Assembly (NCBI GenBank): GCA_041179425.1
Contig: JBEGTL010000132.1
Coordinates: 1 to 15,921 of the forward strand
Length of the DNA stretch: 15,921 nucleotides
Reading direction: 5' to 3'
Source of the DNA: DASUME01 sp041179425
GTDB lineage: Bacteria > Myxococcota_A > Polyangia > Polyangiales > DASUME01
Under the pieces are notes generated by a model, which was not told the DNA's origin, searched no databases, and saw only the letters and a list, made by a program, of their open reading frames with translations. A program made the position numbers and the translations under genes. Positions 7,293 to 14,270 of this stretch are shown in pieces. How positions within the stretch are numbered: the first letter of the stretch is position 1; every line of letters begins with the position of its first letter.

Positions 7293-8178
7293 ATGCTCAG
7301 ACCCAGATTCGCTCGCGCCGATGCAATCAGGAGTTCGCGCGTGCTCACCGACGGACTCGCGATCAGCAAAGACCAGCCTAGCCAGCTGTACCTCGATCTT
7401 GTCAAGCGTTGCGTTTGAACCTGCCGTACGTGGACGCCGAGTTAAATCCGATCTAGCCCAATGGAATGCTCCGTAGCCCGGTGCTGCGCGCGTTCGAGGC
7501 GGGCGGCGTCCAGCTCGCGCACAAGCGTCATGGTAGCTACAAGAAGTGCTTCGATGGCGCGGATAAGTCCGATGCGGCGCACTCGATGCTCAGCATGTCG
7601 CGGCTCGACATCGTTCAGCACTGCGTCGAGACGGTCCTTCGCGAGGGAGTGCCGGGCGATCTCGTCGAGACCGGCGTCATGCGTGGTGGTACGGTGATTT
7701 TGTGTGCGCGATCCAGAAGGCGCGTGGCACAATGGACCGCAGAGTGTGGGCGGCGGACTCGTTCGAAGGTCTGCCTTCGCCGAACGTGGAGGAGTACCCT
7801 GATGACGACGGCGCCGCCTGGCACTTGCGCCGGCTGACGGAGGTCTCGGTCGAGCACGTGCGCCACAACTTCGACCGCTATGGCTTGCTCGACGAGAGTG
7901 TGCAGTTCCTTCGTGGTTGGTTCCGCGACACGCTGCCCACCGCGCCCGTCGAGCGCATCGCGGTGTTGCGCCTGGACGGCGATCTGTACGAGTCGACCAT
8001 GGGAGCGCTGGTGCCGCTCTACCCCAAGCTCTCGCCGGGCGGCTTCCTGATCGTCGACGACTACAACTTGCCGGCTTGTCGCAAGGCGATCCACGCCTAT
8101 CGCGACCGGGAGGGCATCGAGGACGAGCTGGTCCGGGTCGATGACGCTGCCGTGTACTGGCGGAAGTCCCGCGACTGA
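7293..8178 (+). pseudogene. Broken TylF/MycF-family O-methyltransferase (two frameshifts plus one in-frame TAG)
   Basis: Three consecutive frames together spell one SAM- and Mg2+-dependent sugar O-methyltransferase of the macrocin O-methyltransferase family. Piece 1 (ATG 7293 to TGA 7416-7418) ends QLYLDLVKRCV. Piece 2, in the -1 frame from 7415, continues LNLPYVDAELNPI, is cut by TAG 7454-7456, then reads on through SRLDIVQHCVETVLREGVPG and DLVETGVMRGGTVI (the SAM loop) to about 7699. Piece 3, again in the -1 frame, resumes FVCAIQKARG and includes RRVWAADSFEGLP, VLRLDGDLYESTM, KLSPGGFLIVDDY and the closing VYWRKSRD, with TGA at 8176-8178. Both junctions look like loss of one T from a short T-run (7414-7416 and 7698-7701). 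Restoring two bases gives 888 nt, about 295 aa, a normal length for the family. The start lies 3 bp after the dioxygenase gene. Downstream pieces could be translated alone (ATG 7466), but neither would be a whole enzyme. Sequencing or assembly error is the main alternative; three separate lesions favour real decay. Confidence 0.82.
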
Positions 8179-8188
8179 GCGACGAACG

Positions 8189-8743
8189 CTACTCGCGAAG
8201 GCGTCGAGGATTGTCGCCGACGACGCGCGCAGGGATGCCGACGGCCACCTTGCCCGACGGCACGTCGTCGACCACCACCGCGTTCGCGCCGAGGGCGCAG
8301 TCGTCACCCACCACGATCTTGCCTAGCACGCGCACCCCCGCGCCGATGATCGTGCCCGCGCCGATCATAGGGTAGCCCTGACGCTCAGCCTGGCCAATCG
8401 TGTTGTTGCCGAGCAAGAGGCAGCCGTCGCCGATCTTGGCGTCGCCGCCAATCACGGTTCCGACTGTGTGCATGAAGTACACGCCATGACCAAGCTCGGC
8501 GTCGTTCGAGATCTCGACGGCGAACAGCGCGGTCTCCATCAGCCGCACGAGCCGCCCGAGCACGGGGATGTGGTAGCGCCGCAGCCACTGACGAGTGCGA
8601 AACATCATCAGGAGGATGAAGCCGTCGCACGCGAAGAACGCCCACAGCGCGTGACGCAGCTCGAGTGGCCGATTGCAGGCCGCTAGGATCATCTTCAGGT
8701 CTAGCCAGATGTCTTTCACGAGCGACGCGCGGCGAGCAGCCAT
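8189..8743 (-). CDS. Hexapeptide-repeat acetyltransferase, serine acetyltransferase (CysE)-like
   Basis: Acetyl-CoA-dependent O-acetyltransferase of the left-handed beta-helix superfamily, 184 aa, cytosolic. The first ~75 residues are helical and include a hydrophobic stretch (ALWAFFACDGFILLMMF, 32-48). From about residue 78 the hexapeptide coil runs: ISNDAELGHGVYFMHTVGTV, IGGDAKIGDGCLLLGNNTIG, IGAGTIIGAGVRVLGKIVVG and DDCALGANAVVVDDVPSGKV, ending with VGIPARVV. H86 and H92 lie where CysE-type enzymes carry catalytic His. The short helical part differs from housekeeping CysE (about 270 aa) and resembles the serine-acetyltransferase-like proteins common in exopolysaccharide loci. It could therefore acetylate a sugar or an amino-sugar precursor rather than serine. 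The ATG at 8743 is 6 bp after the aldo/keto reductase stop on the same strand, so the two form an operon. Its stop is 10 bp from the convergent methyltransferase remnant. Confidence 0.85.
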   Translation of the reverse strand: MAARRASLVKDIWLDLKMILAACNRPLELRHALWAFFACDGFILLMMFRTRQWLRRYHIPVLGRLVRLMETALFAVEISNDAELGHGVYFMHTVGTVIGGDAKIGDGCLLLGNNTIGQAERQGYPMIGAGTIIGAGVRVLGKIVVGDDCALGANAVVVDDVPSGKVAVGIPARVVGDNPRRLRE

Positions 8744-8749
8744 GGACCC

Positions 8750-9697
8750 TTAGACTCCGAAGTCGCGCAGCGTGTGCGTGAGTTGATCGAGTCGGCTGGC
8801 GCCCACGAGCGCGACCGAGACTCCTTCGACGCCTGTCACGTACTCGAGCGCTAGCTTTGCGAGCGGAATGCCGCGCGCCTCGGCGGCGGCGCGATGCACC
8901 GCGAGCTCGATCTTTCGCCGCTCTTCCTGCTCCGGCGACTGACAGTAGGTCTTGAGATCGATCTCCGGCTCCGGCTTCACGAGCAGGCCATTGGCCAGGC
9001 ACTCGCGCGCGATGACCGCGACTCCCTTTCGGTGCGCCTGCGGTAGGATTGCCTGTGCGAAGCTCTGATCGAGCAAGTTGACGACTAGCTGGAGCGAAGC
9101 GACGCCGTCAACCGCGAGCGCCGCATGGGCGGCTTCGAGCGTATCGCAGGAGATCCCGAAATGGCGGACCTTCCCGGCCCGGCGGAGGTCTTCGATCGCG
9201 CGCGCCCACTCGCCTCGCTCCACCACTTCGGCGGTTGGACTGTGCAGCTGGAGCAGGTCGAGATAGTCGGTCCGCAAGCGTCGGAGGCTGCCCTCGACGG
9301 CGGAACGGATGTACCCCGGGGAAAAGTTCTGTTCGATCGAGCCGCGCACAGCCGACGGCAAGCTTGCTCGTTTGATGCGCAGTAAGCGGATCAGCGGTCG
9401 CACGATGGGCTTCACGCGCGCGATCATCCGCCGCTGTGTTGGCAGGCAGTAACCGACCTTGCTCGCGATGGCGACCTGTGCACGTCGGCGCTGAAATGCG
9501 CGGCCGAGGAGCATCTCGCTTTCGCCCTGGCTGTACATGTCGGCCGTGTCGAAGAAGGTGATCCCGCGATCGTGCGCAGCGCTCAGGAGCCGTATGAACT
9601 CTTTCGGATCGTTCTTGAAGATGCCGCCGATACGGGCACAGCCGAGCCCAAGCTCCGAGACGCGCAAACCCGTCCTTCCAAACGGTCGTTCATTCAT
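8750..9697 (-). CDS. Aldo/keto reductase
   Basis: NADPH-dependent aldo/keto reductase with a TIM-barrel fold, 315 aa, cytosolic, reducing a carbonyl (or oxidising an alcohol) on a small molecule. The N-terminal signature FGRTGLRVSELGLGC is followed by the catalytic tetrad D50 and Y55 (FFDTADMYSQGESEMLLGRA), K80 (IASKVGY) and H152 (LDLLQLHSP). KVRHFGISC and the C-terminal VALVGASRLDQL cofactor region are also family-typical. About 40 residues between K80 and the next barrel strand (PTQRRMIARVKPIVRPLIRL and on) are unusually basic. The ATG at 9697 is used, with AGGG about 12 bases upstream. It is first in a two-gene minus-strand operon with the hexapeptide acetyltransferase and divergent from the GT4 gene across 44 bp that hold a CCCCACGTGGGG palindrome. 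In this setting a role in making a modified sugar is plausible but inferred. Confidence 0.93.
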   Translation of the reverse strand: MNERPFGRTGLRVSELGLGCARIGGIFKNDPKEFIRLLSAAHDRGITFFDTADMYSQGESEMLLGRAFQRRRAQVAIASKVGYCLPTQRRMIARVKPIVRPLIRLLRIKRASLPSAVRGSIEQNFSPGYIRSAVEGSLRRLRTDYLDLLQLHSPTAEVVERGEWARAIEDLRRAGKVRHFGISCDTLEAAHAALAVDGVASLQLVVNLLDQSFAQAILPQAHRKGVAVIARECLANGLLVKPEPEIDLKTYCQSPEQEERRKIELAVHRAAAEARGIPLAKLALEYVTGVEGVSVALVGASRLDQLTHTLRDFGV

Positions 9698-9720
9698 ATT
9701 CTGCAGCCCTACTCACAGAA

Positions 9721-9732
9721 CCCCACGTGGGG
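9721..9732. promoter_or_regulatory. Perfect CCCCACGTGGGG palindrome between divergent AKR and GT4 genes
   Basis: A 12-bp perfect palindrome with a CACGTG core lies in the 44-bp gap between the aldo/keto reductase start (9697, minus) and the chosen GT4 start (9742, plus). Its right half, with the next G, forms the GGGGG run 9728-9733 that would also be the best ribosome-binding stretch for ATG 9742. A DNA-binding dimer here could control both operons. As RNA, the symmetry could hide the GT4 ribosome site. The symmetry is visible; function is inference. Confidence 0.35.
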
Positions 9733-9741
9733 GTGCTTATC

Positions 9742-10992
9742 ATGCGTGGCTGTCGCAGACGAGGCGACGTATCTTCTCGTCCCGTGCCCAGCGCCCATCG
9801 AGACCGATCTCGTGTTCTTTTCATCTCGTCGCCAGTCGCCATTGGTGCAGACACGGCGACCCATCTTCTGTTGTTGCGTCACCTGTCACAAGAGCGTCTC
9901 GAGCTGCACGCAGCCGGTCAACCCGCAGGCGCTGGAGCTGGCAGCGCGCCGGCCTATGACGCGCTGGCGGCGATCCCTGGTGTCGCGCTCAAGCCGACCG
10001 ACTTCGGGCCCTCTCTCTCCGATCTGTCGCCGCTCGCAAAGCTTTCGGGAGCGACGCAGCTGCTCCCGGCCGCCGCGAGTCTATTGGGGCTCGCGCGCTA
10101 CATCCGCCAGCATCGCATTCAGATCCTGCACTCCACCGACCGGCCGCGGGACGCGATCGCCTGTGTCGCGCTCGCTGCGCTCACAGGCGCGAAGTCCGTT
10201 GTCCACGTGCACGTGAAGTATGGCGATTGGATGAGCAGAGGTGTGAAGTGGGCGCTCGGACGTGCAGACGCGGTGGTGGGAGTGTCGGAGTATGTGGCGC
10301 AGTCTCTGAGACAGAGTGGTCGCTGTCGGCCCGAGCGGGTGCACGCAGTCCTCAACGCCATCGAGCCGTCTCAGTGGGACCCCATGCTGAGTCCACTGCC
10401 CGGACGCGAATCGCTCGGCGTGTCCGCCATCACGCCGCTGATCGTCAGCGTCGCTCGGCTCTTTCACTGGAAGGGGCACGCAGAGCTGATTCGTGCGCTC
10501 GCATTGGTCAAGCAGCAGCTTCCCACGGTCAAGCTCGCGATCGTGGGCGCCGACTATCCGGAGGGAAGCGGAACCACCCGCGACCTGACTGCACTCGCGC
10601 GGGAGCTCGGTGTGGCGCAAGACGTGATCTTTACCGGTCAACGGCGAGACGTCGCGACTCTCCTCGCGGCCTGCGATGTTTTCGCCCTGCCCAGCTTCGA
10701 GGAGCCGTTCGGACTGGTATTCGCCGAAGCTTCGGCGATGAAGCGGCCGGTGGTGGCGCTCGACAACGGCGGCACGCCGGAGGTCGTCGACCACGGCAAG
10801 GGCGGACTGCTGTCGGCTCCCGCGGATGTCGACGGCTTGGCGAACAATCTGTGCACCCTCTTGCGCGACCCGACGCTGCGCGCCCGCTACGGAGAGCACG
10901 GGCGCCAGCAGGTTGAGCTGAGGTTTACGCCGGCACGCCTGGCCACTGACTTCGCCGCGTTGTACGCGCGCCTGTTGAGCGAGGTGGCGTAA
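9742..10992 (+). CDS. GT4-family glycosyltransferase
   Basis: Retaining GT-B-fold glycosyltransferase, 416 aa, cytosolic or membrane-peripheral, transferring a sugar from a nucleotide donor to a glycan or lipid carrier. The acceptor-side N-terminal domain starts with RVLFISSPVAIGADTATHLL and contains the Q-ILHSTDRPRDAIA and VVHVHVKYGD strands. The donor-side domain starts near LIVSVARLFHWKGHAELIRA, with the canonical basic K in this loop. It carries FALPSFEEPFGLVFAE, an intact E321-x7-E329 motif, and NGGTPEVVDHGKGGLL. The start is uncertain. ATG 9742 follows the GGGGG run 9728-9733 and is used here. GTG 9727 and GTG 9784 are also in frame, and the latter would place the N-terminus close to the first beta strand (403 aa). 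It stands alone on the plus strand, divergent from the AKR operon. Donor and acceptor are unknown. Confidence 0.93.
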   Translation: MRGCRRRGDVSSRPVPSAHRDRSRVLFISSPVAIGADTATHLLLLRHLSQERLELHAAGQPAGAGAGSAPAYDALAAIPGVALKPTDFGPSLSDLSPLAKLSGATQLLPAAASLLGLARYIRQHRIQILHSTDRPRDAIACVALAALTGAKSVVHVHVKYGDWMSRGVKWALGRADAVVGVSEYVAQSLRQSGRCRPERVHAVLNAIEPSQWDPMLSPLPGRESLGVSAITPLIVSVARLFHWKGHAELIRALALVKQQLPTVKLAIVGADYPEGSGTTRDLTALARELGVAQDVIFTGQRRDVATLLAACDVFALPSFEEPFGLVFAEASAMKRPVVALDNGGTPEVVDHGKGGLLSAPADVDGLANNLCTLLRDPTLRARYGEHGRQQVELRFTPARLATDFAALYARLLSEVA

Positions 10993-11140
10993 GGCTACCG
11001 CCTCGCGCGTACCTGTTTCCAAGCACTGCCGCACGGCGCGGAAGGTCGACTGCGTAGTGATCGAACCAAATCGTGCAAGCCTGGCGACCTCGGGTTGCTT
11101 CGTGTGCCGTGGGTGTTGAGGGCTGCCAGCGCGGCCGCGA

Positions 11141-12238
11141 TCAAAGGCAGCTTGCGAATGCCTGAGAGCCCACCGACAGCGCGAACCCAGAGTCCGCCGG
11201 GGTACCCGACGAGGTGAAGCACGCGACCTCGTTGACCTGCGCCGGGCCCGGGGAAGTGGACAGGGGAAGGGACGTGAGCTTGCAGTACCGGTCGCTTCGG
11301 TCTGCGACGACCGTGGCGAACGAGCCAAACGGCGGCAGGCGACCTTGGCGGACGAAGTACTTTCCGGAGCCCACTACGCGGCTAAAAACGCTGGTGTCAC
11401 CGGCGCAGCTGTTCGCCGTGTCGAATGTAGAGCCATCAGGATTAACGCGGGTGTAGCCACCTACCCCTGCCAAGGGAATCGAGTCGCTTTTGGCCACGTT
11501 CAGCACAAATGACGAGGGCGAATCAACACCGAAGCGATCGCGACACCGCACCCAAACGATCGTCTGCCAGATGAATTCAGTCGCATCAATACTACAGCGT
11601 CGCGATGGAGTCATGGCGGTGACTTGCAGAGAGAGGGGTCGTGACAGCGACGAAGGCAGGAACACAAAATACAGACCGGTAGCATGGACCTCCGCGGTCA
11701 CGGGGCCGGCGGCGAACGTAGACGGTGTCTGCGGCACGCCGAGCGCGCTGATCATCGTGTACGCGGCCCGCCCCAATGTTGGCGCGCGACCGTAGGAAAC
11801 GTTGAAATCCGAGTCAGCTAACGCTCCCGTCGCGGATATGCAGGCCACGTGAACGGTTATGTTCGAGCCCACTATGGACCAGTCGCCATTGAGCTCGCAT
11901 CGCGTTGCGTCCCGACCCATCGCCACGACTTGCGCCATGCCGCGGGATCCGGGACTAGCGCCGGCGGCAGGAATCCCGCTGAGCACGACGTCGTAGCGTC
12001 CCGCTGCGAGCCTCGTTGGTCCGATACCTCCTACCGTCGCGGAGCTTCGAACCAGAGCACCGCTTCGCGAGACCGTTGCAGAGACTTGAACACCTCCGCG
12101 CAACTCGGACTTCTTGACGGAGACCGCTTCGACTTCGCTATCATCGCGCTCCTCCTCCTCCTCCACGGACGCTGCACAGGACACGGACAACACGACCATC
12201 GCTGCGAAGCAGCCCAGTCTTCTAAGGCTCTTTTCCAT
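11141..12238 (-). CDS. Exported, probably lipid-anchored protein with three ~100-residue Cys-pair repeats
   Basis: Not a characterised family to me; 365 aa. The N-terminus (MEKSLRRLGCFAAMVVLSVSCAAS) is a signal peptide ending in a lipobox-like VSC, with C21 as the possible lipidated residue; the -3 position (Ser) is not the usual Leu. An acidic run of five Glu follows (26-30), then three tandem units at about 48-150, 151-250 and 255-357. Each has a G-x-Y-x-V strand, V-x-A before RC/YC, a second Cys 17-21 residues on in a VxC strand, and an ending like DSxFxLxV. The pairs are C114/C133, C215/C232 and C319/C340, and the period is about 101-104 residues. Each unit is probably a small beta domain with one disulfide, as in repeat proteins exported by actinobacteria and myxobacteria. 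By eye the gene is less G+C-rich than its neighbours. It is divergent from the GT39 gene across about 140 bp. Structural or binding role inferred, not shown. Confidence 0.72.
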   Translation of the reverse strand: MEKSLRRLGCFAAMVVLSVSCAASVEEEEERDDSEVEAVSVKKSELRGGVQVSATVSRSGALVRSSATVGGIGPTRLAAGRYDVVLSGIPAAGASPGSRGMAQVVAMGRDATRCELNGDWSIVGSNITVHVACISATGALADSDFNVSYGRAPTLGRAAYTMISALGVPQTPSTFAAGPVTAEVHATGLYFVFLPSSLSRPLSLQVTAMTPSRRCSIDATEFIWQTIVWVRCRDRFGVDSPSSFVLNVAKSDSIPLAGVGGYTRVNPDGSTFDTANSCAGDTSVFSRVVGSGKYFVRQGRLPPFGSFATVVADRSDRYCKLTSLPLSTSPGPAQVNEVACFTSSGTPADSGFALSVGSQAFASCL

Positions 12239-12377
12239 GTTTAGTCAGTACGTACGTCCGGCCAGACCTTGCACTTCCCTGGCACAGAGGGCAGGGGCCG
12301 CTTTCAACAACCCGCTGGGTAGAGGATGCCTTGGCGTTGTGACATTCGCGCGCTACATCTCAGCGACGCGCGCGCTC

Positions 12378-14102
12378 ATGGACAACAAATCCCGCGACTA
12401 TCGCGAAGGCGTACTACTGGCCTTCATACTGGTGCTCGCCGTTGTCGTGCGCCTTTGGAACATCGACTTTGGCCTGCCCAACGAGCACGTGCGCCCCGAC
12501 GAGCGGCACCTGATCGGCTTCACGCTGACCATCGGGGGCAACAAGCTCAACCCCGGGTTCTTCAACTATCCAAGCCTCTACCTCTACTCGCTGTTCATGG
12601 CGTACGGCGCGTACTTCGCGATCGGTCGCCTGACCGGGCATTTTTCGTCCGCCCAGGACCTCGTGAACGAGTACGCGCTCGCCCCATCGGCGCTGTACCT
12701 GATCGACCGCGTGCTCGTGGCGCTGCTCGGCACGGCGACCGTGTTTCTCGCCTACTTCATCGGCAAGCGCATCGCGAACGCACGCGTAGGGCTCATGGCG
12801 GCGCTGCTGCTCGCACTCTCGTACTTGCACGTCCGCGAATCGCACTTCGGCACAGTCGATGTTCCGCTCGGCTTCATGACTACGCTCGCGTTGGCTTTCA
12901 TCCTGAACGCGGCGCGCACCGACTCGCTCAAGTCGCATCTCTGGGCCGGTCTGGTGTGCGGTCTCGCCGTCTCGACCAAATACAACGCCATCGTGTTGCT
13001 CGCGCCGCTCGCGTTGCTTCATGCACCGCTGTTCGGCCATCAGCTCGCATGGAAGCGGGCGCTCACCGTGCTCGGCGCGGCTTCGTTCATGGTCGTGCTC
13101 GGGTTCTTGGCGGGCACTCCGTTCGCCGTCTTGGATCACCAGGCATTCCTGCGCGACACGAGCTACGAGCTCTTCGACAAGCTTTCGAAGCCGGCGAGCC
13201 CCGACTACGGCCCGGGCTGGATCTACTCCTTGCGCGTGACCCTGCCGCTTGGTCTCGGTGTTCCCCTCTTACTGTTGTCGGTGGTGGGGGTCGCCGCACA
13301 GCTGCGCGCGCGGCAGCGTGCTGCCGTGTTGATGCTCAGCTTTGCCGTGGCTTACTGGCTGGTCATGGGCAAGGCGCACTTGGGGTTCGTGCGCTACTCG
13401 GTGCCTCTGGTGTCGACCCTTGCAGTGTTCGCCGCGCTCGGAATCGATGCGCTTGCTCGTTACGCCTCCGGGCGCCTGGACCGCGGCGCTCCTTCCTCGC
13501 GTAGACCTGTCTACGGCGCGACCTGCGCGGTCTTGATCGTGGTCGCGCTCGCCATCCCTACCTACCGACTCGTCCGCTGGAATACGTTGCTCGGCGAGGT
13601 GGACACACGCGTGCTCGCGGGAGAATGGATTCACGGCAACGTGGCCCCGGGCACAGATGTCGGGCTCGTAGGCTCTCAATACATGCGCCCCGAGCTCTTG
13701 AGCACGCTCGAACAAATGCGCCGAGCGTCGCCCGAGACGCAAAAGCAAGGCCGCAGCCTGCGCACGAGCATCCTCATGCAGCATGTGGAGCGCGATCATC
13801 CGCCTACCTACGAGACGTACTTCTTCGACGGAGCATGGCGCGACGCAATGGATCCCGAACACGTGGCGGAGCGTGCACCTCGCTACGTCGTGGTGCCGGA
13901 GCACCCGCTCGTCGGTGCGCTGGGAAGCGTCGTGCCCGTGCTCGGCCCCGAATACGCCCTAGCGGCCAGGTTTGACGGGTGCTCTCCGTGTTCTGACGAT
14001 GCGGTATTCGACTGGTGGGATGCCTTTTTCCTCCCTATCTCGGGCTTTGCGGGCACTGTGCGGGGCGGCCCGAACTTGCGCATCTACGCGCGGCTTCCGT
14101 GA
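12378..14102 (+). CDS. Polytopic GT39/PMT-like glycosyltransferase (ArnT/RgtA-type)
   Basis: Inner-membrane glycosyltransferase, 574 aa, using a polyprenyl-phosphate-linked sugar and acting on the periplasmic side. The first helix (GVLLAFILVLAVVVRLWNI) is followed by the family's catalytic acidic loop: NEHVRPDERH, with D41-E42. Then come NPGFFNYPSLYLYSLF, DVPLGFMTTLAL and GLAVSTKYNAIVLLAPLALL, all characteristic of PMT_2/GT39 enzymes. About ten membrane helices run to around residue 400 (VLIVVALAIPTYRLVRW). The remaining ~170 residues form a soluble periplasmic domain with an RYVVVPEHP strand and two Cys (CSPC) near the end. The frame is open from 12114, but ATG 12378 is chosen because the upstream part is not protein-like and overlaps the divergent lipoprotein gene. 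Likely target: a lipid, a polymer or an exported protein; PMT relatives O-mannosylate proteins, ArnT/RgtA relatives modify LPS. The window does not decide between them. Confidence 0.9.
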   Translation: MDNKSRDYREGVLLAFILVLAVVVRLWNIDFGLPNEHVRPDERHLIGFTLTIGGNKLNPGFFNYPSLYLYSLFMAYGAYFAIGRLTGHFSSAQDLVNEYALAPSALYLIDRVLVALLGTATVFLAYFIGKRIANARVGLMAALLLALSYLHVRESHFGTVDVPLGFMTTLALAFILNAARTDSLKSHLWAGLVCGLAVSTKYNAIVLLAPLALLHAPLFGHQLAWKRALTVLGAASFMVVLGFLAGTPFAVLDHQAFLRDTSYELFDKLSKPASPDYGPGWIYSLRVTLPLGLGVPLLLLSVVGVAAQLRARQRAAVLMLSFAVAYWLVMGKAHLGFVRYSVPLVSTLAVFAALGIDALARYASGRLDRGAPSSRRPVYGATCAVLIVVALAIPTYRLVRWNTLLGEVDTRVLAGEWIHGNVAPGTDVGLVGSQYMRPELLSTLEQMRRASPETQKQGRSLRTSILMQHVERDHPPTYETYFFDGAWRDAMDPEHVAERAPRYVVVPEHPLVGALGSVVPVLGPEYALAARFDGCSPCSDDAVFDWWDAFFLPISGFAGTVRGGPNLRIYARLP

Positions 14103-14270
14103 CTGGCGGTTGCTGCGGGGAGGACGGCACGGAGGCACCCTCGCGCATTGCGAATGCTCCCCCGCTATAGTAACAAGCCGACCGATGATGCGTTGCCCTC
14201 ATGCCTCGAGCCGCGAGATCGTTCGGCGAATGCAAGCGGCTCGCCCGTGCCATCGAGAGCCATGTGCGCC

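Noticed and set aside
7690..7710. Programmed -1 frameshifting to rescue the methyltransferase gene
   Set aside because: ATTTTG is not a proper X-XXY-YYZ slippery heptamer, no obvious stimulatory hairpin follows, and a second shift plus a TAG upstream would also have to be bypassed.
10983..10999. GGTGGC-GTAAG-GCTACC hairpin over the GT4 stop as a terminator
   Set aside because: Short stem with one G-U pair, overlaps the stop codon and has no following T-run.
10081..11328. 415-codon minus-strand frame opposite the first GT4 gene
   Set aside because: Antisense to a strong GT4 gene through most of its length. Only the part in the 10993-11140 gap looks mildly protein-like, reported separately as a weak finding.
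12239..12377. Possible sigma-54 promoter (TGGCAC...GC) between the lipoprotein and GT39 genes
   Set aside because: The GG and GC elements are 10 rather than 12 positions apart, so the -24/-12 spacing is wrong; nothing else convincing is seen in this gap beyond a short GTACGTAC palindrome.
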